Positions 10,531 through 24,639 of a stretch of 64,000 bases of DNA are shown piece after piece. Location: assembly GCA_020091685.1 (NCBI GenBank), contig CM034605.1:26485010-26549009 (forward strand). The letters are read 5' to 3'. Each line of letters opens with the position of its first letter. The first letter of the stretch is position 1. This stretch comes from Lutjanus erythropterus (taxonomy: Eukaryota > Chordata > Actinopteri > Lutjaniformes > Lutjanidae). The notes under the pieces are model-generated. The model made no database searches. It saw only the letters and a list, made by a program, of their open reading frames with translations, and was not told the origin of the DNA. A program made the position numbers and the translations under genes.

Positions 10531-13500
10531 GTCGGTCACATGCAAAATGCAGGGTCAGTCTTTTGTCACTTCTGAGGATTTGTTTTTACAAATATCCCAC
10601 TGTGACTTTTCCTGAAGCAACTAAGTAAACTACAGTCATAAATCATGCAAAAATAGATCAAATTGTACCACATTACGCCTGCTGGTCATTGCTGCATACT
10701 AAAATTTGTGATATAAGCAAAAATAAAAGGCATTTTAACGTTGAATAGAAAGCAACTCAAATATTTTTTGGCTGTCATATAATTATTCACCACAAAATTA
10801 ATTTAATCATTTAATGTCTGACTGTAATACAAAGATCAAGCAAACAAGTGATTCCTTTTTATGAATAAATTCACTGTCATCTGTAAAACTGGAGCATCAT
10901 TTACATTCTGGTTTCACCTGTAATGCAGGCAGTGGTGGAAGAAGCATTATATCTGTTGCACGTTCATTATAACTGCCATAACTTTAGCCAGTTATAGAGA
11001 CACACAGAGAACTGCTCTGATGTATCATAACAGATTAATGCATTAATGCATCATAGCAGTGGTTCCTGAATGGTGTGTGAGTTCACAGACCCATATAAGT
11101 TATAAGTTATAGATGATTTTTTAAATTAACTATACCAGTACTTTGTATGTTCTCATTCCCTAATCCAGAGGCTAAATCTATACCCTAAAAAATTCCTTTA
11201 AAAACCTTCCATCCAAGCAAACCCCACTTTTCACTGTTGCCAGATGGTAGAAATTATTACCGTCAAGAATCAAAGGCTGTGATTGATTGATGCCTTATTT
11301 TTTTCCTTCTCCTGCACTCTGGGAACTCTGTCTCTGTCTCTGATTGGCTCGTAGGCTACTTGTCGCCTTTGTCGGTTATGGAGGCTATTTTTCATGGATA
11401 TTAATGCAGGTGTGCCTTGAGATTTTGGCTTGGCCTTTGCTTCAAAAACCACAGTGCTATAGCATGACTTTGTGAGCTTAAAGTAAAGTGACATCACTGT
11501 ATAAGGTTATTAGCAACTGAATTATGCTATAACACAATTATGAGCAGTATTTGCTGGCTGCATGTATCATATAACACACACAAAAAAATCACATCACAAA
11601 AGAAGATCCTTAAAGTCCTTACAATCAGAAACTTTCTCTAAATAATGACATAGATACCGAGACTTTATTTTTAGATACTAACTCATTATTTTGAGAAAGT
11701 TTAGAAGCTTTTTTTCATCACAGTGGCAGCAATAGACCCCAATACATTATAGACATGACCATGACCAGATATTTTAACTAGTGACTGTATCTGTCATGTC
11801 AAAAGTTCTCACTGTCCCTCTGAAATGTAGTGGAGTAGAAGTTAAATGTTAGTAATTTAAATTTCAGGTCTGGATGTAAGTATGACTTTCAGTTTGTGGT
11901 CCTTTTCCCAGAAAATATATGAGATGAATGAGGTAGTAAAGTGTCTAAACTCTAAAAACTGCCTAGGAAAAGCATAAGTTTGCTTCTACGCAACAGTTGT
12001 GAGCTTTAATTCCTCACATTATGAGGAGTTTTTAAGATCAAAGTCCTGATCTCCAAACAATGGATGGAACAAATAATCCTGCCTCTTATGACAGAGAGGT
12101 GAGATGTACAGAAATGAGGCCGACAGAGAGTCGGTTCTGTGTCACCTCTCAGCTCAATTCACACATGATTGAATGAGACAAAAGCATGGAGAAACACTGT
12201 CATCATTATTATTATTGAGGTGAAAGGGGGATACTTTTCTCACCTGCTCGACACATTTAACAGCCACTGTAATCTGGGCCTTTCCTGTCCACGAAACATC
12301 CATCGCTAATGAGTTTATGAAGCCATTTACAGAACGATCCTGAACGACCGGCCTCTGCCGCCTCGCTGCAGGGCTGAGGGCTCATTACCGGGGACCTGCT
12401 GGGCCTTGGCCCTCACCTTGACTATGAATGGGAGTCCAGTAAAGGGCAGGTACGCTCCGTCTGGCTCCAATACACATCCAGGCTCTGCTGTGGGCTGATA
12501 CACGTGAGGCTGTGGCTTGAGGAGCCTGGTTTGATGCAAAGGTACAACTGAAACACCTGCTCTGAAGCTGCTGGAAAAAAAAACACACATTTAACGTTTG
12601 ATGCTGCAGATGAAAAGTTTATGTGACAAAGAAAAATGGTGCCTAATTCGTGCCAATTTAGACAGTTTTACAGTTAAGAAGACATTACTGTATTTCATTT
12701 TCACTGTAATTTATCTCAGTAACTCAGTAATGATTGTCCTGTCTGGGTTGCACAAAGGCACGCCAAAAGTAGACCAAAAAAAAAAAAAAAAAAAAAACAT
12801 GTCTGAACATGCACACCTGGTTGCAAAAGTCCAACTTTAAACATTCTGTTCTGGCTTGATAATAATGTAAATTAAGTACTTCATGAGACTGTTATAAGAG
12901 TTTGTGATCTTGTTTTTAGATCACAAAGTTACAAAATACAGTATATTATTAATAAAATATAATAAACAAGAATTAAAAATGTTTTGGGGCAAATCCAAGT
13001 CTCCTCAAAATAAGTTGAGCAAATGACAAGAGGACAAAAGCATTGCAACACGAATTGACAGCAAATCATTGTCTCAACAGAATTTTTTTCTGTCAAAATT
13101 TTTTTGGATGCTGTCTTATAATGTCATGGAAAACTCTGCTGTTAACGTTGCCCTCATGTTGGCTAAAATGTTCTAAACAAACATGCATGTAACAGGTGAT
13201 ATGATGCAATAAATGGACGTGACCCCGATAATTTCGATGATGATAAGTTGATAATGTGATTATTGTGACAGTACTTATAAAACACAACCAAACACAGAAA
13301 GTAGCACAGACGAAAGTTGTTCCCTGGAGACACTAGAAAGTGGTTGAAATGCTTGTTGCATGTTTGTGACTAATGAAGTTTGAAAATGAGCTAAAAGTGT
13401 TTTTGGTGGGACAGGGAGCGTGACCCGGCCATGTCCGGGCGCGTTCATCAGCAATTGTTGTCTTGTTGCAGTGCACTGAGCTCTCAGAGCCACATTAGAT

Positions 13501-13778
13501 AACATTTCAATTTTTTTGCTTCAAAGCGTGCTAAAACCAAAATCGCTCAGTGCATTGGCTTAAAGCGAGGAACTTTAATATCGTGTTGATGTTGGTGGCC
13601 CCTGTGGACAACAGCAGTAGTGTTTCCACCATCATTACCACAAAATGTAACATCAAAAATAAAAATATCTGAAGAAAAATCTCAGGCGGCTTCTTTTTAT
13701 CTGTCTGACAAACTTTGCCAGTCTGCATGTAATAAATCGTTTCTTCTGATTTCAGGGAGAGTCTGACCCGTTTGCAGG
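10531..13778. other. Intergenic, no gene seen
   Basis: AT-rich with an A run at 12776-12797 and ATTATTTTGAGAAAGT motifs (also near 8490). 12030-12590 is non-repetitive and GC-richer and may be regulatory. Confidence 0.3.
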
Positions 13779-13999
13779 CATTAAGGGACCAGTGCAGCTT
13801 GCAGATTTGTAAAAAATGTGAAAGGCCGTATCCAGAGCCAGTGTTTGGTTTGTCTGCGCTGGGCTTCTGCAGAAACATGGTGGTGACAGACTGTAAAAGA
13901 CAACCTGCTCCCTCTAGATATAAACGTCTCATTCAGATTTACAGGCGATAAAACACGACTGAAAACATACTTATGAATATTATATTCTATTTCTGCTAG
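13779..13999. mobile_element. MITE with GGACCAGTG end, diverged copy
   Basis: Starts TTAAGGGACCAGTGCAGCTT, then AGAGCCAGTGTTTGGTTTGT, GAAACATGGTGGTGACAGAC and CTAGATATAAACGTCTCATT, which parallels the copy at 1-212. The right terminus is absent. Confidence 0.65.
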
Positions 14000-14799
14000 C
14001 AAGTCTCATGCAAGTCTTATTGCAGTCAAGTCTAAAATCCTCGCTTTTAACTCAAAACCAAGTCAAATCTTCAACTCTGGGCTAAGATTTTCCACCTAAT
14101 GAACACTAATCAGTTTGTCATTTTCTGTGCTTCCATTTGAGAAATTATACCCCAACTCAAAACTAAGAGCTACCAGTTTTCTTTCCTGTCAAATCATCCT
14201 TGCCCCAAACCTTTTCACTCCTGTTCTCTCACCCTGTAAAATGCATTAAATTAGCACACAATCAGCTAAATTGTTAAATGTGAAATGAACTGACTAATTC
14301 CACTTATTCTGCCTCTTTTGCATGTCACTATGCAGATTTTGTGTGTTTTTCATTAACATGTGTGGCAGAGGGGAGGACCTCCTCTCACTGCAGCTCAGGG
14401 ACCATTAGCATCGACACCAGCGCTGCAAGGAGCTACTGTAAGAGCTGCTCTCTCCTCCGGGCTAACAGCAGCCATTTAGGCCGGAAAGTCCTCCATCCAG
14501 TCACAGAAATGACCGTCCATGTCATTACCAACTTAATGAGGGATTAACTTTCTCCCTGAACGGTTTCTGTCGACCGTCCCGTCCCGGGAACGCAGGATGT
14601 GTGTATTCGACCTGTCTGACACTCCATACAGCAGCTGAGGAGATCAGAGTGAAGCCCTGGTTTATGCAGGAAGAAAACAATGCAACTGGATCATTTTTGG
14701 CATCAGAATATCTTTTATTTGGCACGTACAGATCCACTGACCTTCTTCTAATGCTGACACAAGGTTCACATTTGTACTTTTTAATGTTTTTTTTTTAAC
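14000..14799. other. Intergenic; non-repetitive island 14340-14640
   Basis: No gene. The island includes CATTACCAACTTAATGAGGG and GGATTAAC, homeodomain-type sites, and is a reasonable conserved-element candidate. Confidence 0.3.
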
Positions 14800-15065
14800 A
14801 ACTAATGGATGAATTGCCATTAAATTTGGTTCAGATCTTCATCTTCCCATCAGGATGAATTCTAATCACTTTGACAATCTCCTGACTATTCCTCTAGTGC
14901 CACCATCAGGTCAAAAAGTCATTTTGTCCAATACTCTGACATGACATTCCCATCAGCCTCAGATGTACTTAGCATTTAGTGCTAATTGGCAGATCTTAGC
15001 ATGCTACCGTGCTAAACTAAGATGGTGAACATGGTACAAATTTAGCCTTGCAGAGACTCTCCATC
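14800..15065 (+). repeat. Dispersed repeat (CCATCAGGTCAAAAAGTCAT family)
   Basis: Contains AATGGATGAATTGCCATTAA, CACCATCAGGTCAAAAAGTC, CATTCCCATCAGCCTCAGAT and CATGCTACCGTGCTAAACTA, a motif order common in percomorph genomes. It is non-coding. A second copy in reverse is at 49440-49670. Confidence 0.6.
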
Positions 15066-15507
15066 TTGTTGCAGATGTTCAAGACAGATGTTGGCAGATT
15101 TGTCTGATGCAGTTTGGTTTCTTGTTGCAGTCTGAAGTGATGCTGTCGCTCAGCTGGTGGATTATTGAATGTTTAGATACTGAAGAGTTTGTGCAGTAAA
15201 TCCTTTATTTAGTTCAGATGAAGGAAAGAAAGTACAGCGAGGAAAAATGTACATGCTAGCTGGACCACTGACATTTATTGAGATGGACGACATGACAGCT
15301 CCCCAAAATCAAAGCCAAAACACCCCTACTGCCCCCTGGTGGCTGGAGGCAGTTTAGATCATAAACCCCGCCCCCCTCTATGTTAGCAGATAAATAAATG
15401 TTTCTCTAACATGGTTTCTGTATTTTTAGGTATATCCTATCATACTGTTGTATGTTTATGTCTGGACCGAGCAAGCAAAGCTTTAATCCTTTTATTATTG
15501 CATCTTA

Positions 15508-16150
15508 AAGGACCAGTTCAACATTTTGGGACATATGCTTATTTGACTCTTTGCTGAGAATTAGACGAGACAGTTTCTATCATGATTGAACAAATTAACC
15601 GTTAAAAATCTCACACCATCTGACTCTGTCTGCTGTGCGTTCACTTCATTCAGCTCCTCAGCACCCAGATAATAATATGATTTCCTTGAGATGACTCAGC
15701 CGTTTCAGAGCAAGAACAGCAGTGATGTGAGAGAATATTTATCACCACTTTCCACTTCACTCAGTCCTTTTTGCACTTTGTGCTGTTGCACCTACATGAA
15801 TCAAAAAAGCAGGTGTGCTTGGAGACACAGTCAGTCTTTAGCCAGAATCAACTGCTCTGCACTTGTCAGTGTGCTTGCATCATTAAAACAGAACCTTTAG
15901 TTTAAAAGCTCTTTTTCTTTACCAGTTTATCAGCTGCTTATTTCCTTCTCTTACAACATGCACCCAACTTGCGTTGGTTTTTGACTTTGCATCCTGCACA
16001 ATCTGAGTATACAACTGCTATGTTTAGCTATGCATCCTCTGTGAAGCTAAGCTAACTGGCTGCTAGCTGTAGCATCACATCTTCTCATTTCACTCTAAAA
16101 AAACAAAATGAGTAAATACCTTCTTCACAAAATGTTGCACTATTTCTTTA
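15508..16150. mobile_element. Palindromic MITE (TTAGCTTAG family) with diverged interior
   Basis: The left end AAAGGACCAGTTCAACATTT TGGGACATATGC is answered at 16020-16150 by AAGCTAAGCTAACTGGCTGC and TTCACAAAATGTTGCACTAT. The 350-bp middle is unlike the family and may be a later insertion or an older variant. A weak 69-codon ORF inside has no family likeness. Confidence 0.55.
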
Positions 16151-17079
16151 CGTCTCATGAAGTTCGGTGTAATCCAGTGTGCAGGCGTTATCTGTTTTTT
16201 CCAGTCAGTGGAAGTTTGCTTTACACTTTACACCTGTTAGCTTTAAATTCAATTTATTTTTCTCCATTTCTCTGCTGTAGACACACAAACGTTTTTAGTG
16301 GTTCAGTGGTTTGATTCTAAAGCTTATGCAGGACTTCATGATGCACTTTTATGTCACCTGGTAACTCAAGGGGGATTTCAATATTCATTTTGTATAAAGT
16401 TTATACTTAACCACATTTATAATGATGTTTAGTTCAGATATATGGCCAGTTATATGGATCAGTTTCTTGATAAATGTATGAAATGTAAATGTCCTGTAAG
16501 TTTCACATCTTTCAGATCTTTGCTGATTTGTAAAGCTGTTCTATGAAACCAATCATTGCTGTGTTTTAAATGGGGGGCCCCTTCCCAGGTGCTTTGAGGG
16601 CTCTGTGGAGACCCCCCCACCACCACCACCCCAACACCCTCTTTAATGGAGGTGAGAATTGGCGGGTTGGACTTTAACACTTGACCTCTGTTTACACTTC
16701 CTGTGGGTGTCAGGGCTTGTCCATAAAGCGCTGCTCGCGGGGCTCCGCTGCATTGAAAGGACACAGAGAGCTCGTCGGAGCTCCCCGGCCGGCGGTGCAG
16801 CGAGCTGAATGCTCTGCTGCTCCGGGCCTGTGGTTATTAGGACAGGCCATTTCCTCTCTTCACATTCTCTGTTTGCTTATATTACTGCCACACTTCCTCG
16901 ACCCCCCACACACACTCAGCTCCTCAGGCCTTTTATAGGAAAATGATGACAAACCTGCATGTTCAACCTGACTTCAGGCTGGTTTTAATGAGGATTTAAT
17001 GACTGTTTTCAGTCAGAAATGGAGAATGTAGTTCCCTTTGGATGACTGTGTCTGTTGTGTTTCTGTAGGTCTGTAACAA
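16151..17079. other. Intergenic, no gene seen
   Basis: 16590-16930 is GC-rich and non-repetitive, with short ORFs on both strands that show no domain. Confidence 0.3.
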
Positions 17080-17340
17080 GTGATTATTTTCTTAATTTAT
17101 TAATAATTTGATCTTTAAAAAAGTCACAAAACTATTAAATAATTCCCTCACAATCTCTGTTACGCCAAGTTTGACGTCTTCAAATATCTTGTTTTTTTCT
17201 GACCAACAGTCCAAAACCAAAGACATTCAATGAAAGACAAGAGAACGCAGTAAATCTTACATTTGACAACATAGAAACATCAAATCTTCAAATGGAATTT
17301 TACAAAATCAGATATTCATAAAACAAATCTTCTCCTCAAT
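17080..17340 (+). repeat. Dispersed repeat (GCTGCAACTAA family), partial
   Basis: TTTGACGTCTTCAAATATCT then TTCTGACCAACAGTCCAAAA and CAAAGACATTCAATGAAAGA follow the family order. Ends are diverged. Confidence 0.55.
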
Positions 17341-18526
17341 ACTGAAATGTATCTCAAAACTTACCGTAAAGTTTACTTGTGTAAATATGAACACTTGCAG
17401 CCTGTATGGACCCTGTTCTTTTCCTCCATTTCTCCTTCTCATATTAATACAGTTTTTCTATTTTTATCAGCTAGACTTGTCTGACTATTGTTCAGGTAGT
17501 ACAGTATATCTCAGTTTACATGTTCATGGTAATCAAGTGCAAAAGTCGCTCTTTGGCACAGAGGAATAAGATACAGTATATCAGACTCTGACAATACTTG
17601 TCAGCCAGATCAGTTCAGTGTTGGGTTTGGTCTTTTTGTGGGGTTTGCTGATAATAAGAGAAATACCGAATATAACCAGACTTATCCTTTAAACAGTAAC
17701 ATACAAATAAGCATCTGAAAACTTGTTAGTGTTCAGACTGTATCACAAGACCTGCTTTGGTTGTCTCATTACATTTGGATTTGCATTACTTAAATGGTTT
17801 TCTAATTAAATAAAATGTTGAGTTGTGTATGCAGTATGGATTCTGTAAATGTAAGTCTGTGATTCTTCTGTGATTCAGTTTTCTGAGGCCTGTATTTCAG
17901 CCTCCTCTCTGCAGTGACGGAGCTTCAGGTTTACAGTCGTCCCACCTTGGTCGTATCTATTGTGTCTGTCCATGTAACACTGAGCTGAACAGAAGACAAT
18001 CAGAGCCTCCGACAGCAGATCAAAGCGGCCGTTTCCGTGGAGAAACACCAAACAAAGACAGATATGCCGACTGTGTGCACTGTGATGTGGAGGCTGAGTG
18101 TTGGAGGCAATAATGACAGCAGACAGCCCACCTAAAGGCACCTTACACCTCACTTCCCTGTCTTTTAACTTATGCAAAGAGTGCAGCTAATTTAGTGTTT
18201 TTACAAGAGCAGAGTGAAACACTGCAACCAAGACCACACACAGCCTCACAGGTACACTACACATCTGCTGAACATCTGGTGACATCTGCTGGATGAAAGA
18301 GGAAACATTAGTAAGGTAGTAAAGTTGAAATAGAGAGCAGCAGAAAGTAAGGATAAGTATAAAGTACAAATACCTCAAATTGTGTTTTAAATGCAGTGCT
18401 GTAATCCGATCAATTAATGACCGAAATGATAACAATGGATAAGTTCATATGGCCTCAAAATCAATGGTTTTTACAGAAAACATACAACAATAAAACGTTA
18501 AAAACAAGAAGAATACTGAAAGGCAA

Positions 18527-18571
<45 letters not shown>
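18527..18571. repeat. (AT)n microsatellite
   Basis: Alternating AT with one GT interruption. Confidence 0.9.
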
Positions 18572-18576
<5 letters not shown>

Positions 18577-21434
18577 AATAGGAGAAATGATGAATATACA
18601 GAGGATCATTATGGTCAGACATGAGGAGGAATATTTTTATTTTGAATTTCAAGAATAAGGTCAGTAAATGTTAAAAATGCAATTCAAGTACCATTTTGAG
18701 AATAAAGAAAAATTTTAATTTTTTCTCGACAGTTTGACTTTTTCTCAAAATGCAAAAAAAAAAAAAGTAAAAGTAAAGAAAAAATCTTCCTCCTCTAACT
18801 TATTTTTTCTTATGCCTGATACTAATGCTGAAAGACATTTCAACTTTACTCTGAAAATGTTTAAATGTCTTTTTTTTTTTACTCTTAAAAAACAATATGT
18901 GCACGTCAATATATGTACCCAGAGAAACATTTTGATTCTGGACTGAAGAACAAAATGTCAGTGACGTTTCTAAAGTGAAGAAAAGACCTGGATGGACTTT
19001 TTCAGGCGCAGAGGTCCTGACCTGTCAAACTCAGGTGTCACTGATGACCATGTTAACAGCTGTACTGGAGTCTTCATTAATGTTAGTAGTTCCACCTGTG
19101 CTTGTCAAGACAAGTCAGAGTGTTTGCTGTCGGATTATTTTGGGTGAAATTGTCTGATGCCTGCAAACTCAGGTTAGACACATTTATTCATAAAGCAAAA
19201 GTCTTCTGAAGACAAAAGGTGCAGCGTGTTGCGTTCAGGCCAAGCATCCAGTGTCAGGTCAGAGTGTCATATGACCACGAGATGACACCAAAGAAAGCAG
19301 TACAGTACATTTATTTTCTATCATACTCATTCAGACATAATTATATTGTTTATTGCAACAAATATAACACATTATAAAGTACAATATTTGCCTCTGAAGT
19401 TGGTAGAAGTCTAAGACGGGAACGTTTAAGTTAAGTATGTCAGAATTTTTATTTGCAGTAGTTGAGTAAATGTACTTTGTTACATTTCTCTCACTGTAAT
19501 CTATAATGCTTTTTCACATAATTACATTTATGTAGACGTGCTTCGCTCTGGAAAATTTGTCTTCAGCTTAAAAATGTTAAAAAGAATCTGAAAAAAGAAG
19601 ATAGTTCTTCCACTAGAGATCACTTTCAGTTCAAATCAGGGTTCTCTTTCTTTAGCAAAAAATGTGCCGTTGACTCCATTTTTGTAGTCCAGAATTAGTT
19701 GTAGTCCTACTGTTGTTTGTACTCAAACTGCAGTCCCACAAATCATCAGCAGGTGGCACCACGCTATAAATAAACCATTTATCAAGGATCTCTTCTGCAG
19801 CTGCTCTCATGTACTGTAAATTACATGAGAGGACTGAACACTGTCTGTGTTGAATGAACCCTCAAAATGAAGAGCAGATACAGAAATGCATTGTGGATGT
19901 TGTTGTTTTACAAATTGAACACATTTTTGCCACTACTAATATATTATTCTACTTGCTATAAGTTGTTGCCTACAATCTCTAGGAATTTGTGAATTAAGTT
20001 TGAGGGAAAAAAAATAATAATTTCACTTTAAGTGGAGAACTAAGGATTTTATCCTCGTTATTTACTCATAAAGAAGAGATCAGACAGGATGAGGCTGACT
20101 TTGGACCTGCCTCTGTTCAATGTGCACTTTCAGAGTTATCCTCAAAACCTCACATATCTAACAAAAATAAATAAAAATAATACTGGAGCCTATTTTCATT
20201 CTTTAATGAAAGAACAAAGAGGTGAGGAAAATTAGACTAACATATGTAAACTAATATATTATACCCACCACTTATAATACTTCATGCATCCATGATTATA
20301 AACATGCCTTACACATGCTTTATAATGCATTTATGTCTTATGAATGTGCTTATAATGCATTTTAAACAAATTGTTACCTAAATATAAAAAAAAAACTGAA
20401 CAAGGGGTTTCTCATCTCCTTTAGCCATTTTTGTAGTTCATAATTTGTTGTAGTCCTATTTACTGCAGTCCCATAAAGTACCAGCAGGTGGCGCCATGCT
20501 ATAAATAAATGATTTATCATGGTTCTCTGTTGCAGCTGCTGTCACATATATCACATGTGGACTGTTAACAGCCTGTGGTCTAGATGAGACGGTAGTGAAT
20601 ATCCTCGAAATGAAAATAAAATGTATAACAGCAGTGTCTTTGCTTTGTTAATGTCATTATTCTCTAAATTAACCACCTCTTTGGACCTTTATAATATATT
20701 GTACAACCTGCCGAAAGATGTTAACTACTGTTTCTAGGAATTGCTGAATTATCTGGGAGAAAAATATTCATTTCACTTATATGTTATCAACAGCAAGAGC
20801 TGAAATTAACCCTGCAAGCATCAAAATGACTGCAACAAAACAGTCCTCAGTGACAGACACGTGCATACGGTTCCTTTAAGATAAAAAATAATTTTCAGTA
20901 GATTAATTTTACTTTCTAGTATTTTTATCATCTAAAGTTGTTGATGTCGTCTACAGATGTTACAGGGACAGTGAGGTGCAGTGCTGTGATCTCTGTGCTG
21001 TGAAAATACATAATGATGAGGTCACATTTTAATGGTAATTAATTCAGTTATGAGACTTGTCTTAATGTCCACAGGAAGTGTCCTCTGACCTCTAATGCTC
21101 TGCTGTGGGACTCTTTTACAGATTATCTGCACATTATAAAATCATACCTGGATGTCCGGGGAAGAAAGATATCACACCTAATTAATCCAGGATTTAAAAA
21201 AAGTCATTCAGTTGGGACGTTGTCATCAAGTGCTGCTAACTGTGGAGTTTATGAACATTAATAACGTTACCTTTGATACTTGTTGACCTTATTAACTTTT
21301 AATCCATGACCTCATCTATGATTAATAACTCTGTCTGATCCTTTTCAGATGAGGCCCCGGCTCTGCTCTGACAGATGGGAAGCCCAACTGCTGCCAACTG
21401 CTTTCTATGCAATATTCAACATGTAGGCTACATA

Positions 21435-21486
21435 ACACACACACACACACACACACACACCCACACACACACACACACACACACAC
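21435..21486. repeat. (AC)n microsatellite
   Basis: About 25 AC units with one CC interruption. Confidence 0.95.
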
Positions 21487-23929
21487 GCGTGCCCGTCACT
21501 CTTATTAGCAGTCAGACAAAGGGGAAGTCTCACAGCAACGCAAGGACTCATTTTGAAAAGGAAGTCAGTCTTTTCTACGAGTTTGTCAGAAAGACGGAGA
21601 CACAAAATAATTTACATAAGAAAAGCAGGCAGGTGTAATAGAGTGACAACGATTCAGAGTCAGAGACATTAAACTGCATCCAGCAATTTTTTTTTGCTCT
21701 ATTCAATTTTGAATTACTTTCAAACAAACAGGAAAAAATCTTGACTTTCTTGAAAAGTTTTTCTTAATTACAACATTATAATATGTTATAACATCTGTTT
21801 ATTCATATAAAGCAATGCACTTCCATAGTAATTGGTTATATTATTAGTTGTATGAAAATAACGTGCATCACAAAAAGGGTGTTTTGGTACGTTAAAGTAG
21901 GCCTGTATGAAATCATGACAAAAGGTTTAATTAAACCTGATAATAACATATTTTAACCAGGGCATTTTCACTTTTAGCCTCTTAAAAGGTACATAAGATT
22001 ATATTGGATCTGACTTTGTCATTTCACACAAGTGCCAGTACAACAAAATAAAGCTGAATATCTAACCAGATATATATGAAGATGTGCAGAATAAATAATA
22101 AGTGTAGTGATAGAAAAAATGGATGTAACTGAGACATACACAAAACGAACCAAAACTGTATACAAAATAACAGATATATACAAAATAAACAAAACTTTAT
22201 ATAAAATGTTAAGTAGCTGTGTTCAGTATAAACAAAACCTGATGATGTAGACTACAACAGTGTGGGAAATTAACCTCTTCTGTCCACCAGCAACAACAAC
22301 AAAAGCTTTTAAAGTTCTGCCAGCAGCTCGTGTGATACCAAAACATCATACAGACATTTTGCCTTTTTCATTGTTTTTGGTGCATCAGACAGAGAACAAG
22401 TGTGGTCTTTTTTCCTCTGTTGGGGTAAATTTTTTATTGTTCAAAATCACAAACTGTCAGCTGTTTTTCTGTGCACCTTCTAATACGTATTTCTCTGTGC
22501 TTGTTGTATGGAACAGTGTTTATTATTTATTTCAACACTCACTGGTTTGCACTTAGAAATAGAATATTAGGCATTAGTCAGTGGTTTATAACCCACTTTA
22601 ATCTAGTTATAACTATCAGATTTGATACACCCTTTTCAAAAAAAATAAATGTAATAATAAAGTATCATTTGTTTTTCTTTTACTCTGCAAGACAACAGAG
22701 CAAACTCTATGAGTTGGGGCTGAAAGCTCTGGAATAAATCTAGTAAGTTCATTTATCATTAAGTACATTTTCTGATCATACATATAAAAAATCTGTGGAT
22801 TTTATTCAAACACTGCGGTGGGTCTAAATAAACGTGTTTTAATTTGGTGAAATACCCCAAGTTATTCCAGTTTCTATATAGAAATAGTAAAAAACCTGAA
22901 TATAAAATAATAAAACAATAGGAAATACGATTCAAATTTTGATATAGACAAATATGAGGTCTTATAAATGTATGCAATAGACAGTTTAATAGAAGATGAC
23001 TATGTAGAAATACACACAGTACAACCAGAATGGAAAACTGAAGTGAACAGACTTTACATTAAACAAATATAACTCTTTACTTAATGTTTATTTGCTAAAT
23101 CAAGGCAGTTTTCTGTTTTTAAATCAATCAGAAAACACTTTTGATCCATTTAGGACATAGAAACAAATGTATAAACTCATATTCCATTATATTTAATAAC
23201 ACGGTTAGTGTGTTTTAAGCTCTATAGATTTCTTCAGTTAATGAGAAGGATTCACCTTTTTTAAAGAGGTGAACATCTCATCTCTCATCTCAGATGTACA
23301 TGTGTAGAAGAAGAATCTCCGCCCTGCTGCTGTAGATTTACAAATGTGAGACAGACGGGGGGTTTGGTGCAGCTTGTTAAGTGTCCGTCTGTTGATTCCT
23401 GCTCCAAACTGGAAAAAAAAAAAGAAAAAAAAAGAAAAGAAAGAGAACCTCACTGTGAGAATTTGTGTGTGAATACACTCGACTGTTTGGAGCCTTTAAT
23501 TAGCTGATCTTAATCTATGCAGGCTGACTGTGGCGGGGGAGGAAACACACTTTATATAAGATCACCGTCATTAACTGCAGTTACACTTTATGATCACAAA
23601 CTTTTTATGTCCAAAATATCTTTGAGTTACAGTCGTGGAGACCTTTTTTATATTGTTTTCAATATATTTTTAAGGCAAATACACTTTTAGAACAAACTTC
23701 CTGTGATGGTACCAAAGTATTTTAACACCCAGTTAACACTTATGAGCTGCATATAAACACATTATAATGGACTTGCAAGCTAATGCATACACATTTCAAG
23801 TGTTTAGTATTTAATATAGTTGTCAACAATTATAACTCCTCCTATGAAGCATCTGTAATGCTGTATAAATAGTTAAAGAATGATTGATATTACATTATAA
23901 CATTTATTTACATTATTTTATATAAGGCT

Positions 23930-24130
23930 GCAACTAAGATTATTTTTTTATTATGTATTAATGTGATTATTAATGAATATTGTTTTAGTTAATCAGTATA
24001 AAACCTCAGAAAACAGTGAGAAATGTTTGTCAGTTAACAAGAGTCCAAAGTGACATCTTTACATATTGGAATAAGAACGAGGAAAAAGCAGCAAATTTTC
24101 ACATTTGAGGAGCTGGAACCACAAAGGTTG
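23930..24130 (+). repeat. Dispersed repeat (GCTGCAACTAA family), partial
   Basis: Starts AAGGCTGCAACTAAGATTAT and includes GAAATGTTTGTCAGTTAACA and CACATTTGAGGAGCTGGAAC. Confidence 0.55.
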
Positions 24131-24639
24131 TGTATTTTTGCATGAAAATGATTAATAAAATAGTTGGTATTGGGTGAAACTAAACCCTTTTATTGTAAGC
24201 GTGCTGTACAGTCTGAATTGTTTCAACCAGTTTGCACAAAATGTCTCTACGGGAATCAACTAAATTTAAACTTTTATTTTCTTTGTCTTCAAACTTTTTC
24301 TGCATTACTTCTATAATTTCTGGTTGTGACTCCAGTTATGATGTGTTGTTCTTCAGTAAGATGCAGCTAGTAGATCATCACATGCATATGGCACCTATTT
24401 AGTGTGAGTAACAATTTCTTTCACCTCTTTAGGGACAGGTGTCAGCAGTTTTTAATGCTCATGCAAACATATTTGATTTTCAGCACTGATACAGAAAATT
24501 ATTTTGATACCTTACTTTGAGAAATATAAATGCTTCCCCACAAAAAAAATTGTTCAGTAAAGGAACACACTTTTTTCAAAAGTCTGACATTGTCAATTAC
24601 AAAAAAACATAAAGAACTTAGAAATAAAATAGCCAAAAA

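Larger units (their letters stand above)
17341..23929. other. Intergenic, no gene seen
   Basis: AT-rich with AT and AC microsatellites. 17880-18180 is a GC-richer non-repetitive stretch. Two segments, 19630-20020 and 20410-20760, share AGTCC-CA-AAxCATCAGCAGGTGGC-type sequence and are copies of one another. Confidence 0.3.

Noticed and set aside
13531..13932. 133-codon minus-strand ORF
   Set aside because: It crosses a MITE copy (13779-13999) and the non-repeat part has no likeness to a protein family.
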